Below, piece by piece: positions 52,553-62,300 of a stretch of 64,000 nucleotides of DNA (its first letter is position 1; each line of letters opens with the position of its first letter). The position numbers and the translations under genes are program-made. Origin of the DNA: Naegleria lovaniensis (taxonomy: Eukaryota > Heterolobosea > Eutetramitea > Acrasida > Naegleriidae); NCBI RefSeq assembly GCF_003324165.1, contig NW_025407844.1, positions 558,001-622,000 on the forward strand. Direction: 5' to 3'. Under the pieces are notes generated by a model. It did not search any database and was not told the DNA's origin. It saw only the letters and a list, made by a program, of their open reading frames with translations.

Positions 52553-55500
52553 ATGTTAAAACATGAACGAAACGCCTTTGTCGGTCTGTTGAGACCGGAA
52601 TATCATGTTGCCATCAAAACAATGCTATTCGCAGTCCATCAATATATTAATGTCGAACATTTAATAGAAGATATTATTGATCAATGTGGATTTCATCGCA
52701 AGGATTTTAATACCATCCATCGCCATCTCGAACTATATTTCTCATACCTCATCACACACAACAAACGAGTCCCATTTGTTCTATACTGTTGCAAATTCCA
52801 GGTTGACAATTCAACAAAGATTGCACAATATGTTACTGATTGCATTGACCCGGACGAGGATAGTGCTATCTATAACATTTACTCTGACCCAAAATTTCAA
52901 AATCAAAGACAAAATCAAGAGTTAACATCAGAATGGATCAACAAACTACATTTTCAAGGCTATTTGAAATTGAAAGAGTGTCATGACGAGCTGATGCGAA
53001 TTCGTCAAAAACGTAAACACTCCAAAACAAGTACAGCTTGCGAAGACCCACCTCAAACCTCAACAACGTCACAACGTTATTCTAGTTCAACCATCATGAA
53101 ATTACTCGAACCAGAAAAAAATGTCGGCGTTATTGAATTACATAAAATCCTGGATCATGGTTTTGCTGAAGACTACATCACGTTGTCATATTCAACAAAA
53201 GAACAAACAGCACCGTATTACATGCTGCAACAACTAATTAACAACAAATTTATTCCAACACACTCATCAATTGTAAATACCAAGTCCGACACCATCTCTC
53301 ATAATTTTGTAGACCATGCTGATTTTAAATCACAAAATAACGATGATGATAGTTATTATTCGGAATGTGATATATTTGATGAGGATATTCAAGAATTGAA
53401 AAAATTGTTTTTTCAGGTGTTAGGTAGTCGCAAATTAGTACCTCGAACTTTCTTTTTCACATATCTTCGTGATGCTTTTTCACAATTAATTTGCAAAGAC
53501 AGTAGAGGCCATAGATGGAGCCCATCTGTTCTTTGTTTTGCTCAAGATTTATTGGTTATCATGGGATACAATGCGTATGAAGCATTGGCGAGAGGGTTGA
53601 AACGAGGACAAGAATTTGAACCCTCTTCTGAAAGATGTAACTTAGTCCTACCTTGTTCATCCACACTCGACCATCATTTTCACACCGCATCATATGGAGA
53701 AGGGAATACTAAACTAGACAAAGATGACTTTGATAAGCTAGTAGAAAAAATGAAGGTTATTGAAAATCAAAATTTTGGTCTTGTTCAAATTGATGCAGTA
53801 GATGTAACACCGCATTTAGGAATCAATACCAAGCTTGGGCTTGTATACGGTGCCAATGAAGGTCCATTGAAGATTAGTGATTGTACTGCACTAGCTCAGA
53901 GTCCGAATTTTCCACCCAAGGGTTTTTTAGCTGAAAAAATTGTTCAAACTTTATATTGCAGTATTAACGGTGAAGTTCGAATTCCTGGAAACTTCAAAGT
54001 ATGCACTACTGAAACTGAACAAACCATTAGAGACACGATTTCTGAATTTCGTGACACATATACTCGAAACATCGTCTGTACTGTGTCAGATGCAGGGTCT
54101 GCTAATTACAAATATTTCACATCGAGCCCAAATGAACTACATCATTTTTGCTACAGTCACCATTGCAAAAACATGAGGAATGCAATTAATGGGAGACCAA
54201 AATTATATCCGGTTGCCACTAAAGTAGGTGCTCCAAACCTTCAAATTGCACGCCATTCCTCTGCTTGTATTTCTTCCAACGACAACGGAAACGGTTGCCA
54301 TTTGATGAAAATTGTTATTCAAAGAACACAAGCGACCAACATACCACTTTCCTTCATAGTGAATGACAAAGACACAATTTCATTTGAATGGAAAGAAAAA
54401 GAACCACGGAATTTTAACTCTGGAGGCATTTCTTTCTATCATAGCAGCAATGACAACGAATTAAGTGTTACGTTGTTGAGTGAAACCCTTCATACTAACA
54501 TTGGTAAAGTGTGTGTGGCAAATTTTAGCAATCAAGACATAGCTGTCACCAAAATTTCTTGTTCTATTTTACAACGATTTGAATTGAACACACTCGATGA
54601 AATATATAGACAACAACCTTTAGAGTGGTGTAAAATAGTTAAACGGAGCTCGTTTATCAAATATGATGATCAATCTGAGGATGTATTACGTGATGTATGC
54701 AATTTACAGTTACTTGAAAAATTACGATTATTGAACGAGAGAACCAACTATCGATATTTAGGATTCTATAAGTACTTAAAAGCGATACATGATTTATTTC
54801 ATGTTTACGATGACAAAAATCATGATGGAACATCTTCACACAATTTGCACGAAGTGTTGCAAGTTCTTAAGGAAAATTTGGACTATTTGAATGAGTGGGA
54901 TACCGTTTTCCAAGACGTCATTATTTCCAATAAGAATAATAATTTTACATTATCCGGAACCCTCACAAAAAACATCATTATCCATAACATCAAAACAATT
55001 CAGAAATTGATCAGAATTATTCCACAAGATGCAGTTTTTGATTTGTCTTTATTGGGAACACGTTCTCTTGAAGGATTTTTCGGAGAGTCACGTGATTATT
55101 CAAAAAGAACCACAGTATTGGACTATCATAGAAGTTACTCAAACATGAAAATCAAATTAGTGAAAAAAGAATGTGTATATCTTTCATACAATAACGATAG
55201 AAAGAGGAAATATTGTGATGCCCCTAGTCAAATTAACCAACAAATTTTGATGAGAATGACTGAAAAACAATTTGTTGACTTTAATAATGAAAGAAAGCAA
55301 GCTAGAGAAAGCGTGACATCCATTTCTTATAGTTTTACAGATCAAGATTTAATTTGTGCGAAAGACTTACAATTGCGATGTTTACAACATCGTGTCAACT
55401 CCATCCGTCAATCATACCATCAGTCAAGACATGACTATAGGGCCGGATTTGCCACCGATTTCATGGAGACAAGCATTTCCAATTACTACAACATTTCACT

Positions 55501-55993
55501 TCCTGTTTTCCATATTGAAACAAGTGAAGTTTTGCCAAACTTAACAGAACGACTTACATTAACCGACGACATCAGTTTTACCATTATTCAAACACACGAC
55601 TCATTAATTCATGCTCAAAATCATATTGCGGCATTTTTGCTTAAAAAGCCCGTAGAATTTGAAATTAAGACTAATCATATTTCTTTGAGCAATGCAACCG
55701 TAGAGGTTCGCAATTTCAATGAGAACAATGAAAATGCATCTCGACATTCTGAACCAATTAACTCATTTAAAATATTTGTGGCACCAAATCAGACGGATCC
55801 ATTCAAATTTAAATTAATTGGACAATTTTCATCAACAACCAGCACCAAGCTTTATCAAAAACAAATTGCTGTGATTGTTGGAAATTATCAGTTGTTGTCA
55901 CCTCCTTTTTACGTATTTGCAAAGAAAACAAAAAACCTCGTTTCGTATTCCCAGCTGAGCCAGGTGGTGGCTTCGTCTCAAGACATGCAATAA
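52553..55993 (+). CDS. DDE-type transposase, 1146 aa, intact
   Basis: I took the ATG at 52553 (A-rich context); the frame is open 34 codons further up but only from TTG. Residues 1-350 are helical, Ser/Thr/Asp-rich, without an obvious zinc finger or THAP domain. The catalytic core is inferred as: LVQIDAVDVTPHLG (Asp414 or 417), NIVCTVSDAGSANYKYF (Asp513), HHFCYSHHCKNMRNAI (P-like H..K..RN motif, 530-545), a long insertion of about 290 residues, then LLGTRSLEGFFGESRDYS (Glu840; P/THAP9 ALExxFxxxR pattern). The insertion includes a beta-rich segment. The C-terminal 200 residues form another beta-rich module ending LLSPPFYVFAKKTK. Family placement is by motif only; hAT or Zisupton-like affinity is not excluded. 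Confidence 0.8.
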   Translation: MLKHERNAFVGLLRPEYHVAIKTMLFAVHQYINVEHLIEDIIDQCGFHRKDFNTIHRHLELYFSYLITHNKRVPFVLYCCKFQVDNSTKIAQYVTDCIDPDEDSAIYNIYSDPKFQNQRQNQELTSEWINKLHFQGYLKLKECHDELMRIRQKRKHSKTSTACEDPPQTSTTSQRYSSSTIMKLLEPEKNVGVIELHKILDHGFAEDYITLSYSTKEQTAPYYMLQQLINNKFIPTHSSIVNTKSDTISHNFVDHADFKSQNNDDDSYYSECDIFDEDIQELKKLFFQVLGSRKLVPRTFFFTYLRDAFSQLICKDSRGHRWSPSVLCFAQDLLVIMGYNAYEALARGLKRGQEFEPSSERCNLVLPCSSTLDHHFHTASYGEGNTKLDKDDFDKLVEKMKVIENQNFGLVQIDAVDVTPHLGINTKLGLVYGANEGPLKISDCTALAQSPNFPPKGFLAEKIVQTLYCSINGEVRIPGNFKVCTTETEQTIRDTISEFRDTYTRNIVCTVSDAGSANYKYFTSSPNELHHFCYSHHCKNMRNAINGRPKLYPVATKVGAPNLQIARHSSACISSNDNGNGCHLMKIVIQRTQATNIPLSFIVNDKDTISFEWKEKEPRNFNSGGISFYHSSNDNELSVTLLSETLHTNIGKVCVANFSNQDIAVTKISCSILQRFELNTLDEIYRQQPLEWCKIVKRSSFIKYDDQSEDVLRDVCNLQLLEKLRLLNERTNYRYLGFYKYLKAIHDLFHVYDDKNHDGTSSHNLHEVLQVLKENLDYLNEWDTVFQDVIISNKNNNFTLSGTLTKNIIIHNIKTIQKLIRIIPQDAVFDLSLLGTRSLEGFFGESRDYSKRTTVLDYHRSYSNMKIKLVKKECVYLSYNNDRKRKYCDAPSQINQQILMRMTEKQFVDFNNERKQARESVTSISYSFTDQDLICAKDLQLRCLQHRVNSIRQSYHQSRHDYRAGFATDFMETSISNYYNISLPVFHIETSEVLPNLTERLTLTDDISFTIIQTHDSLIHAQNHIAAFLLKKPVEFEIKTNHISLSNATVEVRNFNENNENASRHSEPINSFKIFVAPNQTDPFKFKLIGQFSSTTSTKLYQKQIAVIVGNYQLLSPPFYVFAKKTKNLVSYSQLSQVVASSQDMQ

Positions 55994-56279
55994 AATGTCA
56001 AGCATTTTTCATCACAAAAAAAGTTCGTCCAAAAATTGGAACACGTTTAAAATTGTTCACCTATTTATTTCTTCCGACCACAATTACACCGTATTTTTCT
56101 AATCACAACAACATACCTCAAGTCGTTTTATTATTCATTATAGCTCCAGCAGAAGCCTTTGTCCTTCAACAAAGACAAAGCAGCTTTTGCTGGGCGAACA
56201 ACAAAAAGCTAATGTAACAAAAACACTGAGACGTAGCCCGAATGAACCAAATAAAGGAATGTTACACCAGCGAAGTGGT
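55994..56279. other. Transposon 3' subterminal non-coding region
   Basis: This 286-bp stretch lies between the transposase stop and the right terminal repeat. It contains the hairpin at 56146-56193 and otherwise AT-rich DNA, presumably the transposase 3' UTR and transposase-binding sites. A stretch of similar length at the left end (52426-52552) is shorter and has no such hairpin. Confidence 0.6.
56146..56193. repeat. Subterminal hairpin inside the transposon
   Basis: Arms CCAGCAGAAGC (56146-56156) and GCTTTTGCTGG (56183-56193) pair with one mismatch. TTTGTC (56158-56163) pairs with GACAAA (56174-56179), leaving a 10-base loop. It lies about 100 bp inside the right end and after the transposase stop. 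It could be an end-processing or transposase-binding structure or part of the mRNA 3' end. Confidence 0.75.
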
Positions 56280-56294
56280 AGTTGGGAACGCCAG
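56280..56294 (-). repeat. Right terminal inverted repeat
   Basis: AGTTGGGAACGCCAG on the plus strand, the exact reverse complement of the left 15 bp. Confidence 0.95.
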
Positions 56295-56302
56295 GGAATT
56301 AT
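56295..56302 (+). repeat. Right target-site duplication GGAATTAT
   Basis: Exact copy of 52403-52410; immediately followed by the resumed DNA-PKcs frame (GTG TTC TCG). Confidence 0.95.
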
Positions 56303-59300
56303 GTGTTCTCGAAACTTGTTGTAGAAAAATCAATTCAATATCCATACATTAGCGGATTCTACAAAATGTTATCAGTGGCCATGAAGATTAGTGACAAGTA
56401 TGACTATTTTGAAAATATCAACGACAAGAGTACCATCATGAAGTCATCTTCCACAATTGTAAAACAAGAATCTCAATCACTATTGGCTGAGAATGCTGCC
56501 CAAATGACAGATGAAGAAGTTGAAGATGATGAAATTCTCATGAAGAAACTCTTCATTGTCGATTACAATACCAAAGTCATTTGCTATCAATTACTTTTGA
56601 AGTTTGTTAAAGATAACGTCATTCAACGATTGCATGAATTCAAAGGAGAATTACTCACTAGTTGCATCAAATTTGTGCTTTCCATGCCTAAATCATTTAT
56701 TGATCTCAAATATTGGGTGCATCCATTGCAGTTATCCTTCGAGTTGGGCCTAAGTTATTTACCTCTTGCAAACATCGGTCTTGAAGCCATTGAATATTGG
56801 TTGAAAGTGTTGCCAAGATCTGAACTTGTTGAAAAGTGCTTCCCTAAAGTTTTACCAAAATTAGATCCCTATCTGATGGTCAAGCACAACAACTCTATTG
56901 GTGTGAGCGGTGACGACAATGATGTAGATGCAGAGGTGTCCGACATTTCCAAACTGTTGAAAGGACAAACCAAAACTTCCATCAGAAAAACCAATGATAA
57001 CACTACACAAGCTAAAAACAAGCTTTCTAGTTTTGACAAAACCCCACTCAAGAAAGTACAATTAGGTATCATCCGATTACTAGGAAAAATTGGAGGAGAC
57101 AATGCCAATATTTTGAACAAGGCCGAAAATTCACACGCCAATGACGATATCATTATTACATGGGACACGGAGCCACGTGTGAAATTCTCAATGCCATTCC
57201 GTGATGTGAAAATGGAACTTTTCTTTGATCCTGTTTTACCCAGAATTACGGAACTTGCTGAAAAATCTAGTGATAGACAAACCAAGATTGCGGCATGTGA
57301 ATTCTTGCACTCGATTGTACTTTATATGGTTGGTAAAAATGCATATAGCCCACAAGCAAGACAAAGGGCACAAGAAATTCAAATGAAGCAACAGGAAGAA
57401 GATGAAAAGCGCAAAAACAAGCAAGATTCATCAATCAATGATGAAGAATCTACTGTAGTAGTCTCAAGCGACCCAACCCCTTATTACAAAATCTATGAAA
57501 AATTATTTCCAGTATTGTTGAGACTTTCAGTCGATACTGAACAAGTCACCAAACAATTATTTGAACCTTTAATGTTCCAATTGGTCCACTGGCTTACTCA
57601 AAACATGCAATATGAAAATAAGGAGACCATGGCTTTATTGGACTCAATCATTGATTCCATGTCAAACACTACGGATGGAGCTCTCAGAGATCAATGTGCT
57701 TTATTATTGAATGAATTCTTGAAGTGGTCAGTCAAGCACGATCGTGACAAGAAATACATTAATGTGAAATCACTTTTCCAAAGGCTATACAGCAACATCC
57801 ATCATCCAAATTTGTTCAAGAGATTGGGAGCTGTTATTGCTTTTAACAGCATGTACAAAAGCTTTAGAGAAGTAGACGCACTCGTTCAAAGACATGTGCT
57901 TGATTGGTTACACAATGTGATTATCAGTTTAAAAATTATTGACAATGATTCAGAAATTTTAGAAAATCAAAAAACATCTCATTCGAGCTCCAACAGCACT
58001 GGTATCATTGAAAAATCTATTCAATTAATTGGACATATCGAGAGAATTGTAGTTCAAAAATCATCTCTTCTTATCAGTGAGATGGATCGTAGAATTCACA
58101 CAACGCTTGCTGATTGTGTGGATTGGATTTTCATGCAATGTGGAAACGGCGAGAGAATTTGTCGTGAGCAATGCATGAGATTATTCCCAACGTTGTGCAT
58201 GTTATTGCCTGGATTTGATACAGATGATGGCCCACGAAGATGGATTCATGCAAAATTCAAATCTGACGAATCGAGCGTTCTTCGAGTGGTAGACGTTCCT
58301 TCTTCGTACATTCCAAGCTATGGAGGTTCAATTAAGGTCAAATCAGAGAAAGAAGAAAAGAAAGTGAATATTGCTCTCAGTACGACAGCAACAGCCAATG
58401 ACATTTCTTATTTTGAAAAAGTAATGGTTTGGCTTCAAAAGTTAGAGGCCTCTTTTGATTGTCTTTATTGGTTATTTAATCACAAATTTTTGTATCCTCA
58501 CCAATTGTTTAACTTGGAAAAGGAACATGATGAATTGAATCTCGAAAATAAGAGAGCATCTTCATCTGGAAGTAGAGCTACAAATTACAAAAAGAGGAAA
58601 ACAACTGATGACAATGACATGCTCGATGATGATGGAGAAGTGAGAGTAATAGAGGATGAACAAGAACATGTGGCCTCGACTTCATGCTCGATCATTGGTC
58701 ACATTTATAACTTTATTGAAAAATTTGCTCTCAAAAAGACGAGTGAGTCATTTATTTTGATCAGTTCTTCCGACTCAGAAAAGTATATTCACAGAAAGAC
58801 CTCTACATTATTCAAGTTACTGAACTTCTTTGGTTTGATGCTTGACAAGTATCCAAGCAGTTTATTATCACAAAAAGTCACAGAGAAGGAAAATATTTTG
58901 GAGAACACCAAATTCCTCACATTATTATTCCTTTGCATTTTAACACCATCCAAGCAAGGCTTTAACACGAATCAAGAGGAAGTGCAAACTATGCTACCTC
59001 GATTAACACGAAAGATTCTAGAATCAATTGTCACATATTCAAAGCATACCGCTAATGGATCAGCAATTATTGCTAAATGCAAAAAGATTTTGAATGACAT
59101 GTTGTCACAGCTTGTTGAAAAACATATTCATCAATTGGATTTCACAAAATCAGTCAAGTTGAATATGGATGATTATACATTCATGTTTAGAGGAATAAGA
59201 CTTTTGCACAAATTAGATTATTTAGATGACGATGCCTTACGACCTCATTACTCATCAAAAAATGAGTTTGGAAAGAAGATTTTAGACAAGTTATTTAATC

Positions 59301-62300
59301 AACATTTTGATCCTTTAATGGGACCAGTGAATGTTATTATTTGCAAAGAAATGCTTCAGATGTGCTTTGAGTTTTCCATTGATGTTGATCATTTGTTAGA
59401 TATGGTCACAAACACCACAGCTTCCTCTTCAGCCGACAACATTTTATCGAAGAAGTTATCCCAAATTGATTCTTCATATCAAATTGCAGGTGACGAAGGT
59501 AGCAGCGCAGAACATCATTCCAAACAGCCTCACAGAGTGAAGCCAACCACGAAAGGGGCGCAATTTTACAAAATATTCCACTCAGAAATTGACACGTACA
59601 TTTCTGAACACTTGGATGTATTTTCCAAGGCACTCCTGACACGAATTGCAAACATTCCATCACTCAAAGATCAGCACGAGCTGAACCATCACTTTTTATT
59701 TGATGTAATTCTGAGCGTGAGTTTGAAATTTTTAAGACTTCCATCCTCGAAAAAAGATAAGAAGTCGATCTTTGTGCAGCATGTATTGGATTCTTTGAAA
59801 CCAGTTCTTGAAAAATGTAAGAACACTACCGATGACGATTACAAAATCAAGACCATGTCACTCATTGAGAGACTTTTCGCTTTGGATGCTACATTAATAT
59901 TGCAGCATGCCATTTATCAAGAGGCTATTATTGAATTCCTTTTGACATGTCTCAAAATCAAGAGAGATGATTCTTCTAGAACTTCAGAGAGTGAATCACC
60001 ATCCAATCTATTTGATTTGAAATTGAAAGCCATTCGTATTTTGCCAGTCATCTTTAAGAACTCTCTACTGTCGTCTGAAAAGGACGAAGTAAAAGAAAAG
60101 TTCAAAGGAGAACTTGCACCAATTCTTAATCAAATCAAGAAAATTGTGATTGATGATTTTCCATTGAATTATGAAGAAATAGAAGTTGAGTCAAGCGAAT
60201 ACGATGATCATGTTTCATTACTTGAGGACTTACTTTTTGCTCTTCAAGGATCTGATTCTGTTGAAGTGTTGGAACAAATTTTGCCACTTTATCGATGGAA
60301 AAATCATCCAATTCAAGAACGAATGACACAATCATTGAAATCCTTATTTGGAAAATTCACAAATGAAAAGCTTTTGAAAGCAGCCAATAGTTGTTTAGAG
60401 ACATTCTACAAGGAAAGTTTGCCAATCGATATTCGAAGACAAGTGATTCAGTGGGTTTGTCTCACATGCCTCACACACATGCCTGAACGAGTGTTAATTC
60501 AATTCTTTGAGGACAATATTCAACGATTAATGAAATCGATCGCAAAACCAACGGCTCTAAGTGAAGAAAGTTCAAATCCCAATATTGATGAACTCGATAC
60601 AGATTCTGTAAAAGCTCTCTTTGTCACGAGAACTTGCTGTTACAATTTACTGGAAGCCATGTATCGTTTATTGCCTGCTACTGCTGTCAAGGAATTTATC
60701 AACAACAAGTATTGTGAAAAAACAGCAAACAGCAGTCAGCTTACTGGTAAAGAATTGACAGAGAAAGTTATGAGATCGAGCTTTGCTGCACGTTCATGGA
60801 AACTCAACGATCAAGAATTCAAGTTGTTGGGTCACGACTTGTTACTCGATTTTAGAACAAGTGCTTTCAATGTGCTTGCTGGAGGTGTGAAATGTACACA
60901 AACTCAAGAAAAGTTTTATACTGGATTTCTCTTCAAAGAAAAAGAGGATGATTTGTGGGAAAATATTGTCAATCTCGATTGCCATTATAACTTTGAAATT
61001 GAGACCAATTTTGCATTCCATCGAAAAGCAGTGGATGAATTACGAGTAGATTCTAATCAAAAGAAAATTGAATCACACGCTGGCACTCACAGAAAACCAG
61101 GAGAGCTACAAATCGGTTATCTTTCGTCACAATATCTTTCTGACAGTTCATTGAGCTCTAGTTTGCCAATTGCTAGTAATTTCTTTATTCCTGGATCGAA
61201 ATATGCAGAAGAGGCCATTTTGAACAATTCATCAGAAGAAGAAGCATCATCGAACAAGCCACAAGATGTAGGTTCTACCTCTTCCACGAGCAATGACAGC
61301 AACACCAACTCTACTTTGGAAATGGACGAAATTAATGCTAATCCTTGCATGTCTGCCGTGTTGAGAACGATCGATCACATGGTCTCTATTTTCAAATATC
61401 CTGGCGTTTCATCAGATGCTTCATCCGTAACGTCCACCACGACACAAACCATGCCTTCATGGATGGGTGAAATGCACAAAAAGCTAAATAACGACTCTAC
61501 ACATAGAAATATCAAACTCTTCATTTGCAAGGTCATCATTAACAGACCCAATGTGTTTGAACCATTTGCCAAACACTTCTTCGAACCTATTGTGAAACTA
61601 ATTTTGAGAGAAGAAGAGGAACAAAAACAAAGTGAAGACGTCTCTACTAGAGGTATCAACTACTTTATCAGAGACTTGTTAATTTTATTGTTGAGATGGA
61701 AAGACGTGTCTCCACACAAATCAGCACTCACCAAAGATTTAGCTTCCAAATTACTCGCATTCATGTTTAAGAATTGTGCTCATCAAAAGAAAGTGATTCT
61801 GAGATCCAATCTTGAATTGATTAAATTGATGGTTGAGAAATGGAGAGAGGCAATGACTATTAACAAAACTATTATTCTAGGATGGCTATGTCATGACGAA
61901 TCGAAATCGTCAGCAAAATTAGCGAGAACAACAGGACTTCAACTTTTGGGAATCATGATTGCGAATGATATTCCAATCTACATGACCGAGACAGATTCCA
62001 ATTTAGGAGTGAATGAAGAACAATTCTATGAGAAGATTCTCGATAATTTAAGCTTCAAGAACAAGGACGTTTATGAAGCAGCTGCAGAAATTAGCGGAAT
62101 GATTTTGAAGAGTCTTTCAAATTCTAAAACACATTCAAATGATAGTGTGAAATTGTTTGAAAAATTACTTCTTGCAAGATGTTTGGGAATTCTACAGAAA
62201 ATGCAATACGATCGATTCTTGAATTGTCTCTACAAGATTGGAATTCATGATACTGGATTTATTGACAATTTCTTGCCAACCAAGATTTTGGATATTTTAC

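Larger units (their letters stand above)
52411..56294 (+). mobile_element. DNA transposon, 3884 bp, P-superfamily-like, inserted in DNA-PKcs
   Basis: Bounded by exact 8-bp target duplications (GGAATTAT). The ends are inverted repeats: CTGGCGTTCCCAACT at 52411-52425 matches 56280-56294 in reverse complement without mismatch. Weaker similarity continues inward for about 20 bp more (CCA and GTGT(T/A)ACA blocks). One long ORF (52553-55993) fills the element on the plus strand. Removing the element and one duplication copy restores the DNA-PKcs reading frame exactly (...RWNY|VFSK...). An 8-bp duplication is used by P, hAT, Merlin, MuDR and Zisupton-type elements; the transposase motifs favour the P/THAP9 group. 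Perfect ends, an uninterrupted ORF and undecayed host flanks point to a recent insertion. No second copy lies in the window. Confidence 0.95.

Noticed and set aside
52411-56294. Transposon spliced out as an intron, restoring DNA-PKcs
   Set aside because: An AG lies at the right end, but no GT donor at the left boundary would give the correct frame; the nearest GT (in GGCGTTCC) leaves the wrong phase.
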